From Buchnera aphidicola (Aphis nerii) (GTDB taxonomy: Bacteria; Pseudomonadota; Gammaproteobacteria; Enterobacterales; Enterobacteriaceae): a stretch of 64,000 bases of DNA. The notes under the pieces are model-generated. The model was not told the DNA's origin. It saw only the letters and a list, made by a program, of their open reading frames with translations, and did no database searches. Position numbers and translations under genes: made by a program. The DNA is taken from positions 536,449 to 600,448 of the forward strand of contig NZ_CP034885.1 of assembly GCF_005083105.1 (NCBI RefSeq), read 5' to 3'. Shown here piece by piece: positions 34,140 to 43,702 of this stretch. How positions within the stretch are numbered: position 1 is the first letter of the stretch; each line of letters begins with the position of its first letter.

Positions 34140-35165
34140 ATGAAAAAAAAAATTATATATATTGCATATACAGGCGGAACTATTGGAATGAAAAAATCAC
34201 ATAATGGATATATTCCTATAGCTGGTTATTTTCAAAAACAATTAATGAAAATGACAGAATTTCACAATTCAGAAATTCCAAATTTTGTTATTAAAGAATA
34301 TAACCCACTAATTGATTCTTCTAATATGAGTCCAATAGAATGGCAAAAAATTGCAGATGATATTAAAAAAAATTATTATAAATATGATGGATTTATTATT
34401 TTACATGGAACAGATACCATGTCCTATACTGCTTCAGCATTATCTTTTATTTTAGAAAATTTAAAAAAACCAATTATTATTACTGGTTCTCAAATACCTA
34501 TATCAGAAATTCGATCAGACGGACGACAAAATTTATTAAATTCATTATTAGTAATAGCAAAGTATCCTATTAACGAAGTCACTTTATTTTTTAATCATAA
34601 ATTGTATCGCGGTAATAGAACTACTAAATCAAACGCTAACGGCTTTAATGCATTTTCATCCCCTAATATGAGTCCTTTATTAGAAGTAGGAATTAACGTT
34701 CGTTATTTATATAAAAATGAATATTCTATACAGAAAAAAAAATTAAAAGTATATAAAATTCAACCACAACCTATTAGTATTATGAGTATATATCCAGGAA
34801 TTTCTGGAAAAATTTTAAAAAATTTTTTGTTATATCCAGTAAAAGCGTTAATTTTATGTACATATGGAGTAGGTAATGCTCCGCAAAATAAAGATTTTTT
34901 AAAAGAACTATACACAGCTACTAAAAAAAATATTATTATAATAAACTTAACACAATGCGTCTCTGGAAATGTGAATATGAACGGATATGCAACAGGTAAT
35001 TCACTTAAAAAAATTGGAGTTATTAGTGGCCATGATTTGACAATTGAAGCAGCTTTAACTAAATTACATTTTTTACTTAGTCAAAATATTTCAATAAAAC
35101 AAATTGGTATACAAATGCAAAATAACTTGCGTGGAGAATTAACAAATTATTCGAGTATTTTATAA
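34140..35165 (+). CDS. ansA: L-asparaginase I (cytoplasmic)
   Basis: A 341-residue enzyme (E. coli 338) that hydrolyses asparagine to aspartate and ammonia. Catalytic residues are in place: Thr14 in TGGTIG and Thr91-Asp92 in LHGTDTMSYTAS. No signal peptide is seen, which fits the cytoplasmic isozyme. Aphid phloem diet is asparagine-rich, so this may route host asparagine to aspartate (inference). It is a single-gene unit converging on nfuA. Confidence 0.95.
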   Translation: MKKKIIYIAYTGGTIGMKKSHNGYIPIAGYFQKQLMKMTEFHNSEIPNFVIKEYNPLIDSSNMSPIEWQKIADDIKKNYYKYDGFIILHGTDTMSYTASALSFILENLKKPIIITGSQIPISEIRSDGRQNLLNSLLVIAKYPINEVTLFFNHKLYRGNRTTKSNANGFNAFSSPNMSPLLEVGINVRYLYKNEYSIQKKKLKVYKIQPQPISIMSIYPGISGKILKNFLLYPVKALILCTYGVGNAPQNKDFLKELYTATKKNIIIINLTQCVSGNVNMNGYATGNSLKKIGVISGHDLTIEAALTKLHFLLSQNISIKQIGIQMQNNLRGELTNYSSIL

Positions 35166-35199
35166 TTATATTTGACAATTTTTAAAAAATTAAAGTTTT

Positions 35200-35781
35200 T
35201 TAATAAAAAGAATGATGACCATGAAAATGTTGTGTTTGATCAATTACTTTTTTAATTTCAGGAAAAAAAGATAACATTTTTTTTTCAACCATTTCTTTCA
35301 AAGTAACTCCTATCATTGAACAACCGTTACATCCTCCGCTAAATTCTATTAGTGCAGTTCCATTATCAGAAATATTAATTAAATTTACTTTTCCACCATG
35401 CAATAATAATTGAGGATTAATTTCTATGTTTAAAAAATTTTTTATTTTTTCTTCTAAAGATACTTTTTTATGTAAAATATTTTTTTTAGCATATGGGGCT
35501 TTAAAGGTAAGCTGAGAATTTAATTTATCTACTATTAAATTAATTTCAGAGTCTTTTAAAAAATGAATAATAGATTTTTCGATATAAACAAAAAAATTAT
35601 TATATTCTAATTTAATATCAGAATCTTCTATTTCATCAGAAGCGCAATAAGCTACTTTACATTCTGCGTTAGGCATTCCTGGATTGATAATAAAAACACG
35701 AATTTGAGTGCCCTTTGGTTCTTTAGATAAAAGTGATACAAAATAATCCTGAGCTTCATTGGAAATTTTAATTATAGTCAT
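35200..35781 (-). CDS. nfuA: Fe/S biogenesis protein NfuA
   Basis: A 193-residue protein (E. coli 191). The N-terminal half is a degenerate A-type scaffold domain, and the C-terminal Nfu domain holds Cys151 and Cys154 in GGCNGCSM, which bind a 4Fe-4S cluster at the dimer interface. It passes clusters to apoproteins such as the radical-SAM and MutY types seen in this window. It faces bioH divergently over 132 bp, as in E. coli with gntX removed. Confidence 0.96.
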   Translation of the reverse strand: MTIIKISNEAQDYFVSLLSKEPKGTQIRVFIINPGMPNAECKVAYCASDEIEDSDIKLEYNNFFVYIEKSIIHFLKDSEINLIVDKLNSQLTFKAPYAKKNILHKKVSLEEKIKNFLNIEINPQLLLHGGKVNLINISDNGTALIEFSGGCNGCSMIGVTLKEMVEKKMLSFFPEIKKVIDQTQHFHGHHSFY

Positions 35782-35913
35782 TAATTTAGTTTTTTATTTT
35801 AATTTAAATGGTAATTTTTAAATACATTAATTTTACTAATTAATTATTTTAAACACAAGATAATTCTGTAATTTTAGTTTAATATTTTAAAAAATACTTA
35901 CAAAAATTTAAAA

Positions 35914-36690
35914 ATGAAAAATTTTACTTGGGCTGTAAAAGGCAGCGGAAATGTTAATCTAATTATATTAAATGGATGGGGTATTAATTCTAAAATATGG
36001 TTTTTTATTATTAAAAAACTTAGTATATATTTTAAAATATATTTAATTGATCTTCCTGGCATAGGAATAAATAAAAAATTAAAACCCATTAATATTGAAA
36101 AAATTATTAAAATATTAAATTTGTACATGCCTAAAAATTCTATTTATTTAGGATGGTCACTCGGAGGATTAATTGCAACTAATTTTGCTATATTATACCC
36201 AAAAAAAATTTTAGGACTTATTAACATAGCATCTTCTCCGTATTTTATAAAGCAAAAAAATTGGCCTGGAATAGAAAAAGAAAAAATATATCATTTTTAC
36301 TATAATTTGGTTAATCAATACCATCTAACAATAAGCAATTTTTTATCTTCACAAATATTACAGGAAAAAAAATATTTTCAAGATTTAGAAATATTAAAAA
36401 AAATATTATTTGAAAAAGGCGCTATTCCTAAACAAAAAACACTAAAAAAAGGATTAGAAATATTATTATCGATAGATTTAAGATCTAAAATATCTATGAT
36501 CAAAATTCCATTTCTAAGAATATATGGATCTTTAGATAATTTGGTGCCTAAAAAAGTTTCAAATTTAGTTGATTTAATATGTCCTAATAGCGATTCTATT
36601 ATTATAAAAAATGCTGGACACATTCCTTTTATTTCACATAGAGAAGAATTTTGCTCTATTTTATTAAAATATTTTTTTAACAAATTTTAA
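35914..36690 (+). CDS. bioH: Pimeloyl-ACP methyl ester carboxylesterase BioH
   Basis: A 258-residue alpha/beta hydrolase (E. coli 256). Ser82 in GWSLGG is the nucleophile at the same position as in E. coli; the acid is in GSLDNLVP (about 206-213) and the histidine in NAGHIPFISH (about 232-241). It ends the pimeloyl phase of biotin synthesis. The protein is highly diverged, rich in Ile/Lys, but keeps the triad. bioC, its usual partner, is not in this window. Confidence 0.88.
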   Translation: MKNFTWAVKGSGNVNLIILNGWGINSKIWFFIIKKLSIYFKIYLIDLPGIGINKKLKPINIEKIIKILNLYMPKNSIYLGWSLGGLIATNFAILYPKKILGLINIASSPYFIKQKNWPGIEKEKIYHFYYNLVNQYHLTISNFLSSQILQEKKYFQDLEILKKILFEKGAIPKQKTLKKGLEILLSIDLRSKISMIKIPFLRIYGSLDNLVPKKVSNLVDLICPNSDSIIIKNAGHIPFISHREEFCSILLKYFFNKF

Positions 36691-36698
36691 AATATATA

Positions 36699-36718
36699 AG
36701 CCCCAAATAAATGGGGCT
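36699..36718. terminator. Bidirectional terminator between bioH and ssb
   Basis: AGCCCCA (36699-36705) pairs with TGGGGCT (36712-36718) around a 6-base loop, 8 bp after the bioH stop and 16 bp before the ssb stop. The G+C-rich stem stands out in this region and can serve both converging genes. Confidence 0.75.
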
Positions 36719-36734
36719 ATATTACTAACACATT

Positions 36735-37244
36735 CTAAAAAGGAATTTCATCATCAAAATCTATTTCTGAAGAATCAATTGTTTCCTTTTTTAACTTATA
36801 TTTTTCTATATTTTTAGATGCAGGAATAGTTTCGGTGTTTTTCGTTTTTAAAATACTATTATTTTCATTGATAGAAATACTATGAGAATTAGAATTTCTA
36901 TTACCTAGCATTTGCATTGTACCACCAATATTTACTATTACTTCTGTAGTATATCGATCAAGACCATTTTGGTCTTGCCATTTTCTTGTTTGAAGAGAAC
37001 CTTCAATATATACTTGTGAACCTTTTCGTAAATATTCACCTGCTATTTCTGCTAATTTTCCAAACAAAACAACTCTATGCCATTCTGTTTTTTCTTTATT
37101 TTCACCTGTATTTTTGTCTTTCCAATTTTCTGAAGTTGCAATTGTCATATTTACTACTGCATTACCATTTGGCATGTATCGAACTTCTGGATCTTGACCT
37201 AAATGACCAATTAAAATTACTTTATTTACACCTCTACTTGCCAT
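36735..37244 (-). CDS. ssb: Single-stranded DNA-binding protein
   Basis: The 169-residue protein (E. coli 178) has an OB-fold (about 1-112, [27 protein letters not shown]), a disordered Asn/Lys-rich linker, and the acidic tail [10 protein letters not shown] that recruits repair and replication proteins. The linker is lysine-rich rather than Gly/Gln-rich. It heads a leftward single-gene unit with an 840-bp spacer on the dnaB side. Confidence 0.95.
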   Translation of the reverse strand: MASRGVNKVILIGHLGQDPEVRYMPNGNAVVNMTIATSENWKDKNTGENKEKTEWHRVVLFGKLAEIAGEYLRKGSQVYIEGSLQTRKWQDQNGLDRYTTEVIVNIGGTMQMLGNRNSNSHSISINENNSILKTKNTETIPASKNIEKYKLKKETIDSSEIDFDDEIPF

Positions 37245-38102
37245 AATAAAAACTCCATTTGTAAAACTAATTAATATAAATATATTTTTAAATAGAATTT
37301 TTAATTATTCAAAGTACATAATAAATATTTAATCAATTAAATATTTTTTATTTAATACAAAAAATATATACTTAATTATAAAATTTTAAAATAATAATAT
37401 TTTAATTATAATTCTTTAAAAAGTACTTAAAAAAATTAATCAATTTATATTTTAAATAGATAAAATATACATAATTTAATTAAAAATTTATTTATTAAAA
37501 AAATTTTTTAAATATGAAGCTATATAAATTATAGTTGTTTTTCTTAATATTAAATTAATTTGTTTTTTTGATAAAACAATGACATATTTTTAAAAATATA
37601 TTTAGAACACTTATTTTAATTCTATCTTAAATTAGAAAAAAACTTATACAAGTATTTTATCAAAAAACAAATAAAAAATTTTACATATCTCAAAAAATCT
37701 AAATATTTATAAATACACAAAATGTGATAAAATTATATACATAAAAAATGTACATAAACTATTAAATTGAATCTGTATTAATTTGTCATATATAAAAACT
37801 TTATTATAGTATTTTAAATTCACATTGATTTTAAGATTTTCTTAAAAATTTTAATATTACTTTGTATTTAAAATATTATTCCTCTAGAAATATATTCCCC
37901 TTAAGCGAAACTATGAATTAAAATAATTTTATTATAAATAACGTATAAGATATTCTATGTCATAATTAAACAAATATTTTAAAAAATAAAAACTTAAAAT
38001 ATTAAAATATACAAAGTAAATTTATAAGCAAATAATTTATTATTGTAATATTAGAAATATAATTTCAAAATGATTTGATAAATAATGGTATATGCAATAT
38101 AT
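37245..38102. other. Long AT-rich spacer between divergent ssb and dnaB
   Basis: About 850 bp, the longest gene-free stretch in the window, overwhelmingly A and T. I see no decayed gene, tRNA or repeat. The genes that surround ssb and dnaB in E. coli are gone and this may be the residue of their erosion. One plausible promoter (37783-37810) and a more G+C-rich patch near 37890-37912 are the only structure noticed. Confidence 0.6.
37783..37810 (+). promoter_or_regulatory. Possible dnaB promoter
   Basis: TTGTCA (37783-37788) and TATAGT (37805-37810) are 16 bp apart, each one mismatch from consensus. They point towards dnaB, about 290 bp away, which would leave a long leader. In sequence this AT-rich, chance pairs are common. 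Confidence 0.35.
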
Positions 38103-39482
38103 ATGGGTAAAAATAAATTATATTTAAATCAAATTAATAGATTAAAAATACCTCCGCATTCAATAGAAGCAGAACAATCAGTACTAGGCGGTTTAATGTT
38201 AGACAATGAGCAGTGGGATACTGTTTCAGAACATGTAGTTGCTGATGATTTTTTTAGCAAACCACATCGTTTAATATTTCAAGAAATGCAACAATTATTA
38301 AATTCAGGACATCCAATTGATTTAATTACATTATCTGAGTCTTTAGAGCAAAAAGGAAAACTAGAAAGTGTAGGTAGATTTTCTTATTTAGCTGAATTAT
38401 CAAAAAATACTCCTAGCACAGCAAATATAACTGCTTACGCCGACATAGTGAGAGAAAGAGCTATTGTAAGAGAGATGATATTAGCTGCTAATAAAATAGC
38501 AAATGCAGGATATGATACACAGGGAAGAAAAAGTGAAGAACTTTTAGATTATGCAGAATCTAGTGTTTTTAAAATAGCAGAAAAACGTTTTAAAAAAGAT
38601 TCAGGACCTAAAAATATTGAAAAAGTACTTGATGAAACTATTAGTAGTATTGAAAAATTATTTTTGTCACCGAATGATGGAGTAACAGGAATAAATACAG
38701 GATATCAAGATTTAAATAAAAAAACATCAGGCTTACAACGTTCTGAACTAATAATTATTGCTGCAAGACCTTCAATGGGTAAAACAACTTTTGCTATGAA
38801 TTTATGTGAAAATGCTGCTATGTTATATGATAAACCAGTCTTAATTTTTAGCTTAGAAATGCCTGGAGAACAAATTATGATGCGTATGTTATCTTCTTTA
38901 TCAAGAGTTAATCAAGCACGTATCAGAACTGGAAAATTAAATGATGAAGATTGGTCTAGAATATCAGGTACAATTAATGTTTTACTCAAAAAAAAGAATA
39001 TTTATATAGATGATTCTTCAGCTCTCACACCTAGTGAGGTTCGTTCAAGAGCAAGACGTATTTATCGTGAAAATAATGGTTTAACATTAATTATGGTAGA
39101 TTATTTACAACTAATGCGAGTTCCTTCTTTATCAGACAATCGTACTCTTGAAATTGCTGAAATTTCAAGAACATTAAAAGCCCTTGCAAAAGAACTACAA
39201 GTTCCAGTTATTGCTTTATCACAATTAAATCGTTCTTTGGAACAACGATCAGATAAAAGACCCGTAAATTCAGATTTAAGAGAATCTGGCTCTTTAGAAC
39301 AAGATGCAGATTTAATTATGTTTATATATCGAGATGAAATATATCATGAAAATAGCGATTTTAAAGGTGTAGCAGAAATAATAATTGGAAAACAAAGGAA
39401 CGGTCCCATTGGAACTATAAGTTTAACTTTTAATGGACATTGGTCTAGATTCGATAATTATTATAACCCTAAATATGATTAA
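38103..39482 (+). CDS. dnaB: Replicative DNA helicase
   Basis: The hexameric 5'-3' helicase at the fork has 459 residues from MGKNK (E. coli 471). The N-terminal DnaG-binding domain (about 15-125) precedes a RecA-type domain with Walker A ARPSMGKTT (221-229) and Walker B IMVDYLQLM near 325. I prefer the ATG at 38103 because MGKNK resembles E. coli MAGNK; an ATG at 38085 is also possible. Neither has a good ribosome site. E. coli neighbour alr is absent. Confidence 0.96.
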   Translation: MGKNKLYLNQINRLKIPPHSIEAEQSVLGGLMLDNEQWDTVSEHVVADDFFSKPHRLIFQEMQQLLNSGHPIDLITLSESLEQKGKLESVGRFSYLAELSKNTPSTANITAYADIVRERAIVREMILAANKIANAGYDTQGRKSEELLDYAESSVFKIAEKRFKKDSGPKNIEKVLDETISSIEKLFLSPNDGVTGINTGYQDLNKKTSGLQRSELIIIAARPSMGKTTFAMNLCENAAMLYDKPVLIFSLEMPGEQIMMRMLSSLSRVNQARIRTGKLNDEDWSRISGTINVLLKKKNIYIDDSSALTPSEVRSRARRIYRENNGLTLIMVDYLQLMRVPSLSDNRTLEIAEISRTLKALAKELQVPVIALSQLNRSLEQRSDKRPVNSDLRESGSLEQDADLIMFIYRDEIYHENSDFKGVAEIIIGKQRNGPIGTISLTFNGHWSRFDNYYNPKYD

Positions 39483-39545
39483 TTAAATAAATTATAATAA
39501 AATCAAATTTTATTTGAAATTCAAACTCTACCACTATAACAAATT

Positions 39546-39574
39546 TTGACTAAAAATTTTATTTTAGATATAAA
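39546..39574 (+). promoter_or_regulatory. Promoter of the gshB operon
   Basis: TTGACT (39546-39551) and TATAAA (39569-39574), 17 bp apart, each one mismatch from consensus, end 38 bp before the gshB ATG. It would drive gshB-ruvX-yggS-hemW, whose genes are 17-40 bp apart. Confidence 0.6.
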
Positions 39575-39612
39575 TATGATTTTTCGTATCATTTAACTTA
39601 AATTCAAAAAAT

Positions 39613-40572
39613 ATGAATAAAAAAAAGAGATTAAAAATCGGAATAGTAATGGATCCAATTCAATTTGTTAAAATTGAAAAAGACTCAAGTTTTGCTATTT
39701 TACTTGAAGTACAAAAAAGAAACCATCAAATTTATTATATGGAAATGAATGACTTATATTTAAAAAGGGGTCGTGCATATGCAAAAACACGTTTATTAAA
39801 AATACGAAGAGAAATACATAATCATTTTAATTTTATTCAAGAACAAAATATTTTATTAAATGAATTAGATGTTATATTAATGCGTAAAGACCCACCATTT
39901 AATATGGAATTTATATATGCTACATACATTCTTGAAAGTGCAGAAAAAGAAGGTGTTTTGATTATTAATAAACCCAAAAGTTTAAGAGATTGCAATGAAA
40001 AAATATTTGCATCATTATTTAATCACTTCATACCAGATACATTAGTTACTCGAAACATATCTCAAATATACAATTTTTGGAAAAAGAATAAAGATATAAT
40101 TATTAAACCTTTAGATAATATGGGTGGATCAAGTATTTTCCGTATTAAAAATAATGATTTAAATTTTTTAGTTATTGCAGAAACTATGACTAATTACGAA
40201 AAAAAATATTGTATGGTTCAAACTTATTTACCATCAGTAAAATATGGTGATAAAAGAATATTAATTGTTAATGGAACAGCTATACCTTGGTGTGTAGCAA
40301 GAATTCCTAAAAAAGGAGAAACACGAGCAAATATAGCGGCTGGAGGTATTGCTAAAATTAAAAAACTGAACAAAAAAGATTGGGAAATCGCAAACTATTT
40401 ATCTCCTATTTTAAAAGAAAAAGGACTTATTTTAGTTGGATTAGATGTTATAGGAAATAAATTAACGGAAATAAATATTACAAGCCCAACATGTCTTTGT
40501 GAAATTGAGTCAAATAAAAATATTTCTATTAGCAGCATTTTAATCGATTATATTGAAAATCAAAGATATTAA
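39613..40572 (+). CDS. gshB: Glutathione synthetase
   Basis: The 319-residue ATP-grasp enzyme (E. coli 316) joins glycine to gamma-glutamylcysteine. The IGIVMDPIQFVKIEKDSSFA N-terminus, IIKPLDNMGGSSIF (ATP loop, about 159-172) and GLDVIGNKLTEINITSPT near 276 are signature segments. It begins a four-gene rightward unit. E. coli yqgE between gshB and yqgF is missing. Confidence 0.96.
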   Translation: MNKKKRLKIGIVMDPIQFVKIEKDSSFAILLEVQKRNHQIYYMEMNDLYLKRGRAYAKTRLLKIRREIHNHFNFIQEQNILLNELDVILMRKDPPFNMEFIYATYILESAEKEGVLIINKPKSLRDCNEKIFASLFNHFIPDTLVTRNISQIYNFWKKNKDIIIKPLDNMGGSSIFRIKNNDLNFLVIAETMTNYEKKYCMVQTYLPSVKYGDKRILIVNGTAIPWCVARIPKKGETRANIAAGGIAKIKKLNKKDWEIANYLSPILKEKGLILVGLDVIGNKLTEINITSPTCLCEIESNKNISISSILIDYIENQRY

Positions 40573-40589
40573 ATAGAGATTTTAAAGTA

Positions 40590-41000
40590 ATGATAATTGC
40601 ATTTGATTTTGGGATCAAAAATATTGGAGTTGCTATAGGTGAAAAAATTCTTAAAAAAGGAAAAGCTTTAAATAAAATAACTGTAAATAAGGGGTGTCCA
40701 AATTGGAATGATATAAAACATTTATTTAAAACATGGCAACCCAAGCATGTAGTTGTAGGACTACCACTAAATATGAACGGTACAAGACAAGATATGACAA
40801 AAAAAGCAGAAAAATTCGCTAATTTACTAAAACATAAATTTAACATTTCCGTTGAATTACACGATGAACGTTTGAGTACAAAAGAAGCTAAATCTTTAAT
40901 ATTCAATCAATATGGTTTTAAAATATTACAAAAAAGCAATATTCATTCTATTGCAGCTGTTATTATATTAGAAAGCTGGTTTAATCAATCCTTATTATAA
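40590..41000 (+). CDS. yqgF: YqgF/RuvX RNase H-like nuclease (16S rRNA 5'-end maturation)
   Basis: A 136-residue RNase H-fold protein (E. coli 138). Catalytic Asp is in IAFDFGIKNIGVA near residue 6, the VGLPLNMNGT motif near 67 and the DERLST motif near 98. In E. coli it acts in 16S rRNA processing, and Holliday-junction resolution has been proposed. It lies 17 bp after gshB. Confidence 0.93.
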   Translation: MIIAFDFGIKNIGVAIGEKILKKGKALNKITVNKGCPNWNDIKHLFKTWQPKHVVVGLPLNMNGTRQDMTKKAEKFANLLKHKFNISVELHDERLSTKEAKSLIFNQYGFKILQKSNIHSIAAVIILESWFNQSLL

Positions 41001-41022
41001 TTAATTACATCTAATTTAAAAT

Positions 41023-41694
41023 ATGAAAAATATTGAAAATAATATACAAACACTCAAAAAAAAAATAAAATATTTATTAAGAAATAATAGCTCTTCACTT
41101 AATAATATTAAAATAATTGCTGCGAGTAAAAATCAATCAGTTCAAAAAATAAAAATTGCTTTATCTTGTGGGATATATGAATTCGGAGAAAATTATGTTC
41201 AAGAGGGTATACATAAAATCAAACAACTTCAAAAAAATCATAATATTATTTGGCATTTTATAGGTAAGTTACAATCAAAAAAAACTAAATTAGTTGCGCA
41301 GTATTTTGATTGGTGCCAAACTATTGATCGAGAAAAGATTGCAATTTTATTAAATAAATATAGAAAAATTAAAGAAGTTCCAATTAATGTTTTAATACAA
41401 ATTAATATTTCTAAAGAAAAGAATAAAAATGGTGTTTCTATAGAAGATTATCAAAAATTATCAAAAACTGTTTCTAAAATGCCTTATCTTAACTTTCGTG
41501 GAATTATGGTCATGCCTAAAAAAGAAACAATAAAATATAATAATTATAAAAATATTAATAATATCTTTAATTATTTACAAAAAAAATATAAATCAGTTGA
41601 TACCCTATCACTAGGAACAAGTTTTGATATGAAAACTGCTTTAATGTACAATAGCAATATGATTAGAATTGGAAAAGATATTTTTAATTTTTAA
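41023..41694 (+). CDS. yggS: PLP homeostasis protein YggS (PLPBP family)
   Basis: A 223-residue TIM-barrel, PLP-binding protein (E. coli 234) without known catalytic activity. The PLP lysine is in IIAASKNQS near residue 36, with FGENYVQEG near 55 and IWHFIGKLQSKK near 78. It tunes free vitamin B6 levels. It sits between yqgF and hemW, in E. coli-like order with intermediate genes removed. Confidence 0.93.
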   Translation: MKNIENNIQTLKKKIKYLLRNNSSSLNNIKIIAASKNQSVQKIKIALSCGIYEFGENYVQEGIHKIKQLQKNHNIIWHFIGKLQSKKTKLVAQYFDWCQTIDREKIAILLNKYRKIKEVPINVLIQINISKEKNKNGVSIEDYQKLSKTVSKMPYLNFRGIMVMPKKETIKYNNYKNINNIFNYLQKKYKSVDTLSLGTSFDMKTALMYNSNMIRIGKDIFNF

Positions 41695-41734
41695 TCTTTT
41701 CTAATATATTATTTATTTTGAATACAAAAATATT

Positions 41735-42865
41735 ATGCTCAAACTTCCACCAATTAGTTTATATATTCATATTCCTTGGTGCATTAAAAAATGTGGATAT
41801 TGTGACTTTTATTCATATGTTAGTAAAAAAAGTATTCCAGAAATTAAATATATTCAACATTTACTAAAAGATTTAGAAAAAGATTTAAAATTAATAAATA
41901 AACGGAAAATAAGTAATATTTTCATTGGTGGAGGAACACCTAGTTTACTTCATCATGAATCTATTAAATATTTAATAAAAGGAATAAAAAAAAGAACAAA
42001 AATTTATCAATCTTCAGAAATTACTATAGAATCTAATCCTAAATTAAAAGAATACAAACGTTTTAGAAAATATAAAAAATCAGGAATTAATCGATTTTCT
42101 TTAGGTATTCAAACGTTTAATTCAAACTTATTAAAAAAAATAGAACGTACATATGATAAAAAAGAAGCTATTAAAGCAATTAAAGAAATAAAAAAAATTA
42201 ATAATAATTTTAATATAGATATTATGTATGGTTTGCCAGGCCAATCATTAAATAATGTTTTATCAGATTTAAAATATACCGTTCAGCATAATCCAACACA
42301 TATATCATGGTATCAATTTACAATAGAACCTAATACTTCTTTCTATAAAAAAAAATTAGATTTACCTGATGAAAACATTTTATTTAATATGTTTAATAAA
42401 GGTGAAAAATTTTTAAAAAAATCAGGTTATATAAAATATGAAATATCTTCATATATGAAATTAAATTATCAATGTCGACACAATATGAATTATTGGAATT
42501 TTGGAGATTATATTGGAATAGGATGTGGTGCACATGGTAAAATAACTAAAAAAAATGGAGATATTATTCGAACTACTAAAAATAAAAATATAAATAGTTT
42601 TATAAATGGAAAATATTTAGACACAAAAAAAATAATTTTAGAAAAAGATAAGCCTTTTGAATATTTTATGAATACTTTTAGACTTTATCAACCTATTTAC
42701 AAAAAACATTTTCAAGAACGTACTAATATGAATATCAGAGATATAAAAAGCAAAATTAACAAGGCATTACAAAAAAAATATATAATAGAAAATGAAAAAT
42801 ATTGGGAAACAACAAAAAATGGAAAAATGTTTTTAAATTCATTAATAAAAATTTTTTTGAATTAA
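41735..42865 (+). CDS. hemW: Radical SAM heme chaperone HemW
   Basis: The 376-residue protein (E. coli 378) has the HemW-type motif Cys16-x3-Cys20-x2-Cys23 for the 4Fe-4S cluster, followed by IFIGGGTPSLL near residue 64 and SLGIQTFN near 125. HemW resembles coproporphyrinogen oxidase HemN but carries heme rather than oxidising the substrate; the IHIPWCIKKCGYCDF spacing fits HemW. It ends 7 bp before the convergent trmB. Confidence 0.92.
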   Translation: MLKLPPISLYIHIPWCIKKCGYCDFYSYVSKKSIPEIKYIQHLLKDLEKDLKLINKRKISNIFIGGGTPSLLHHESIKYLIKGIKKRTKIYQSSEITIESNPKLKEYKRFRKYKKSGINRFSLGIQTFNSNLLKKIERTYDKKEAIKAIKEIKKINNNFNIDIMYGLPGQSLNNVLSDLKYTVQHNPTHISWYQFTIEPNTSFYKKKLDLPDENILFNMFNKGEKFLKKSGYIKYEISSYMKLNYQCRHNMNYWNFGDYIGIGCGAHGKITKKNGDIIRTTKNKNINSFINGKYLDTKKIILEKDKPFEYFMNTFRLYQPIYKKHFQERTNMNIRDIKSKINKALQKKYIIENEKYWETTKNGKMFLNSLIKIFLN

Positions 42866-42872
42866 ATCAAAT

Positions 42873-43589
42873 TTAATATTTAGATTGAAACATTAAATTA
42901 AAAATTTTATTTCCTAAAAAATCTGCTTTTTTTGAAAAATTTGTTTTTATATAATCAACGGGATATTCAATAAAAGTATTTTTTTTAGATAGATTTAAAT
43001 ATTGATTAATATTTTTTATTGTATCTAATATATAAACAGCATATTCTTTTGAATCAGTTAAAATATGTAAAATACCACCATAATTTAATTTTTTTGAAAT
43101 ATTTTCTAAAAAATCATGCTGTATCATTCTTCTTTTATGATGTCGTTTTTTAGGCCATGGATCAGGGAAAAAAATTTGTATTTTTGATAATGTATGATTT
43201 AAAATCATAGTTTCGATTACTTCTACTGCATTGTGATGAATAATTTTTAAATTTTCTAAATTAGAAATATAAGCAAAACGCAAACAAGAACCTATTCCAG
43301 ACTCATATACTTCAATACCTAAAAAATTGAAATGACAAAAATGAGTCGCCATTTTTACCAAGGAGTTTCCTGATCCGAAACCAATATCTAAAACAACTGG
43401 ATAATTATGTTTAAAAACACATCTAAAATTCAAAGGTTTTAATTGATAATCAATACCAAAAAGAGGCCAATATTTTTCTATTGATTTTAATTGCGATTTA
43501 GTTGTTCTACCTTTTCTACAAACAAAACTTTTATTTTGTCGAAAAAATACCCCATTTTTATATTTAGGTGTGATAATATTGTTTTTCAT
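42873..43589 (-). CDS. trmB: tRNA (guanine-N7)-methyltransferase
   Basis: The 238-residue SAM-dependent enzyme (E. coli 239) makes m7G46 in tRNA variable loops. The SAM loop LDIGFGSGNSLVKMA is near residue 72, NAVEVIE near 120 and the family-specific FFPDPWPKKRHHKRR near 139. It diverges from mutY across 113 bp, the same arrangement as in E. coli. Confidence 0.96.
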   Translation of the reverse strand: MKNNIITPKYKNGVFFRQNKSFVCRKGRTTKSQLKSIEKYWPLFGIDYQLKPLNFRCVFKHNYPVVLDIGFGSGNSLVKMATHFCHFNFLGIEVYESGIGSCLRFAYISNLENLKIIHHNAVEVIETMILNHTLSKIQIFFPDPWPKKRHHKRRMIQHDFLENISKKLNYGGILHILTDSKEYAVYILDTIKNINQYLNLSKKNTFIEYPVDYIKTNFSKKADFLGNKIFNLMFQSKY

Positions 43590-43702
43590 ATTTTAATGAC
43601 TTATTGATTATAAAATATTTTTATAGATATTTATATTTTAACTTTTTTTAAAAAAAAATACATCTAAATTATTTTTTTAAATATAACGAATTTTCTACTA
43701 AA

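Noticed and set aside
35166..35199. AATTTTT/AAAAATT hairpin between ansA and nfuA as a terminator.
   Set aside because: A/T-only stem with almost no loop, too weak and too common in this sequence.
37887..37912. Possible heat-shock (sigma-32) promoter: CTCTAGAAA followed by CCCCTTAAG before dnaB.
   Set aside because: The spacing of about 6 bp between the halves is far from the 13-17 bp needed, and -35 similarity to CTTGAA is weak.
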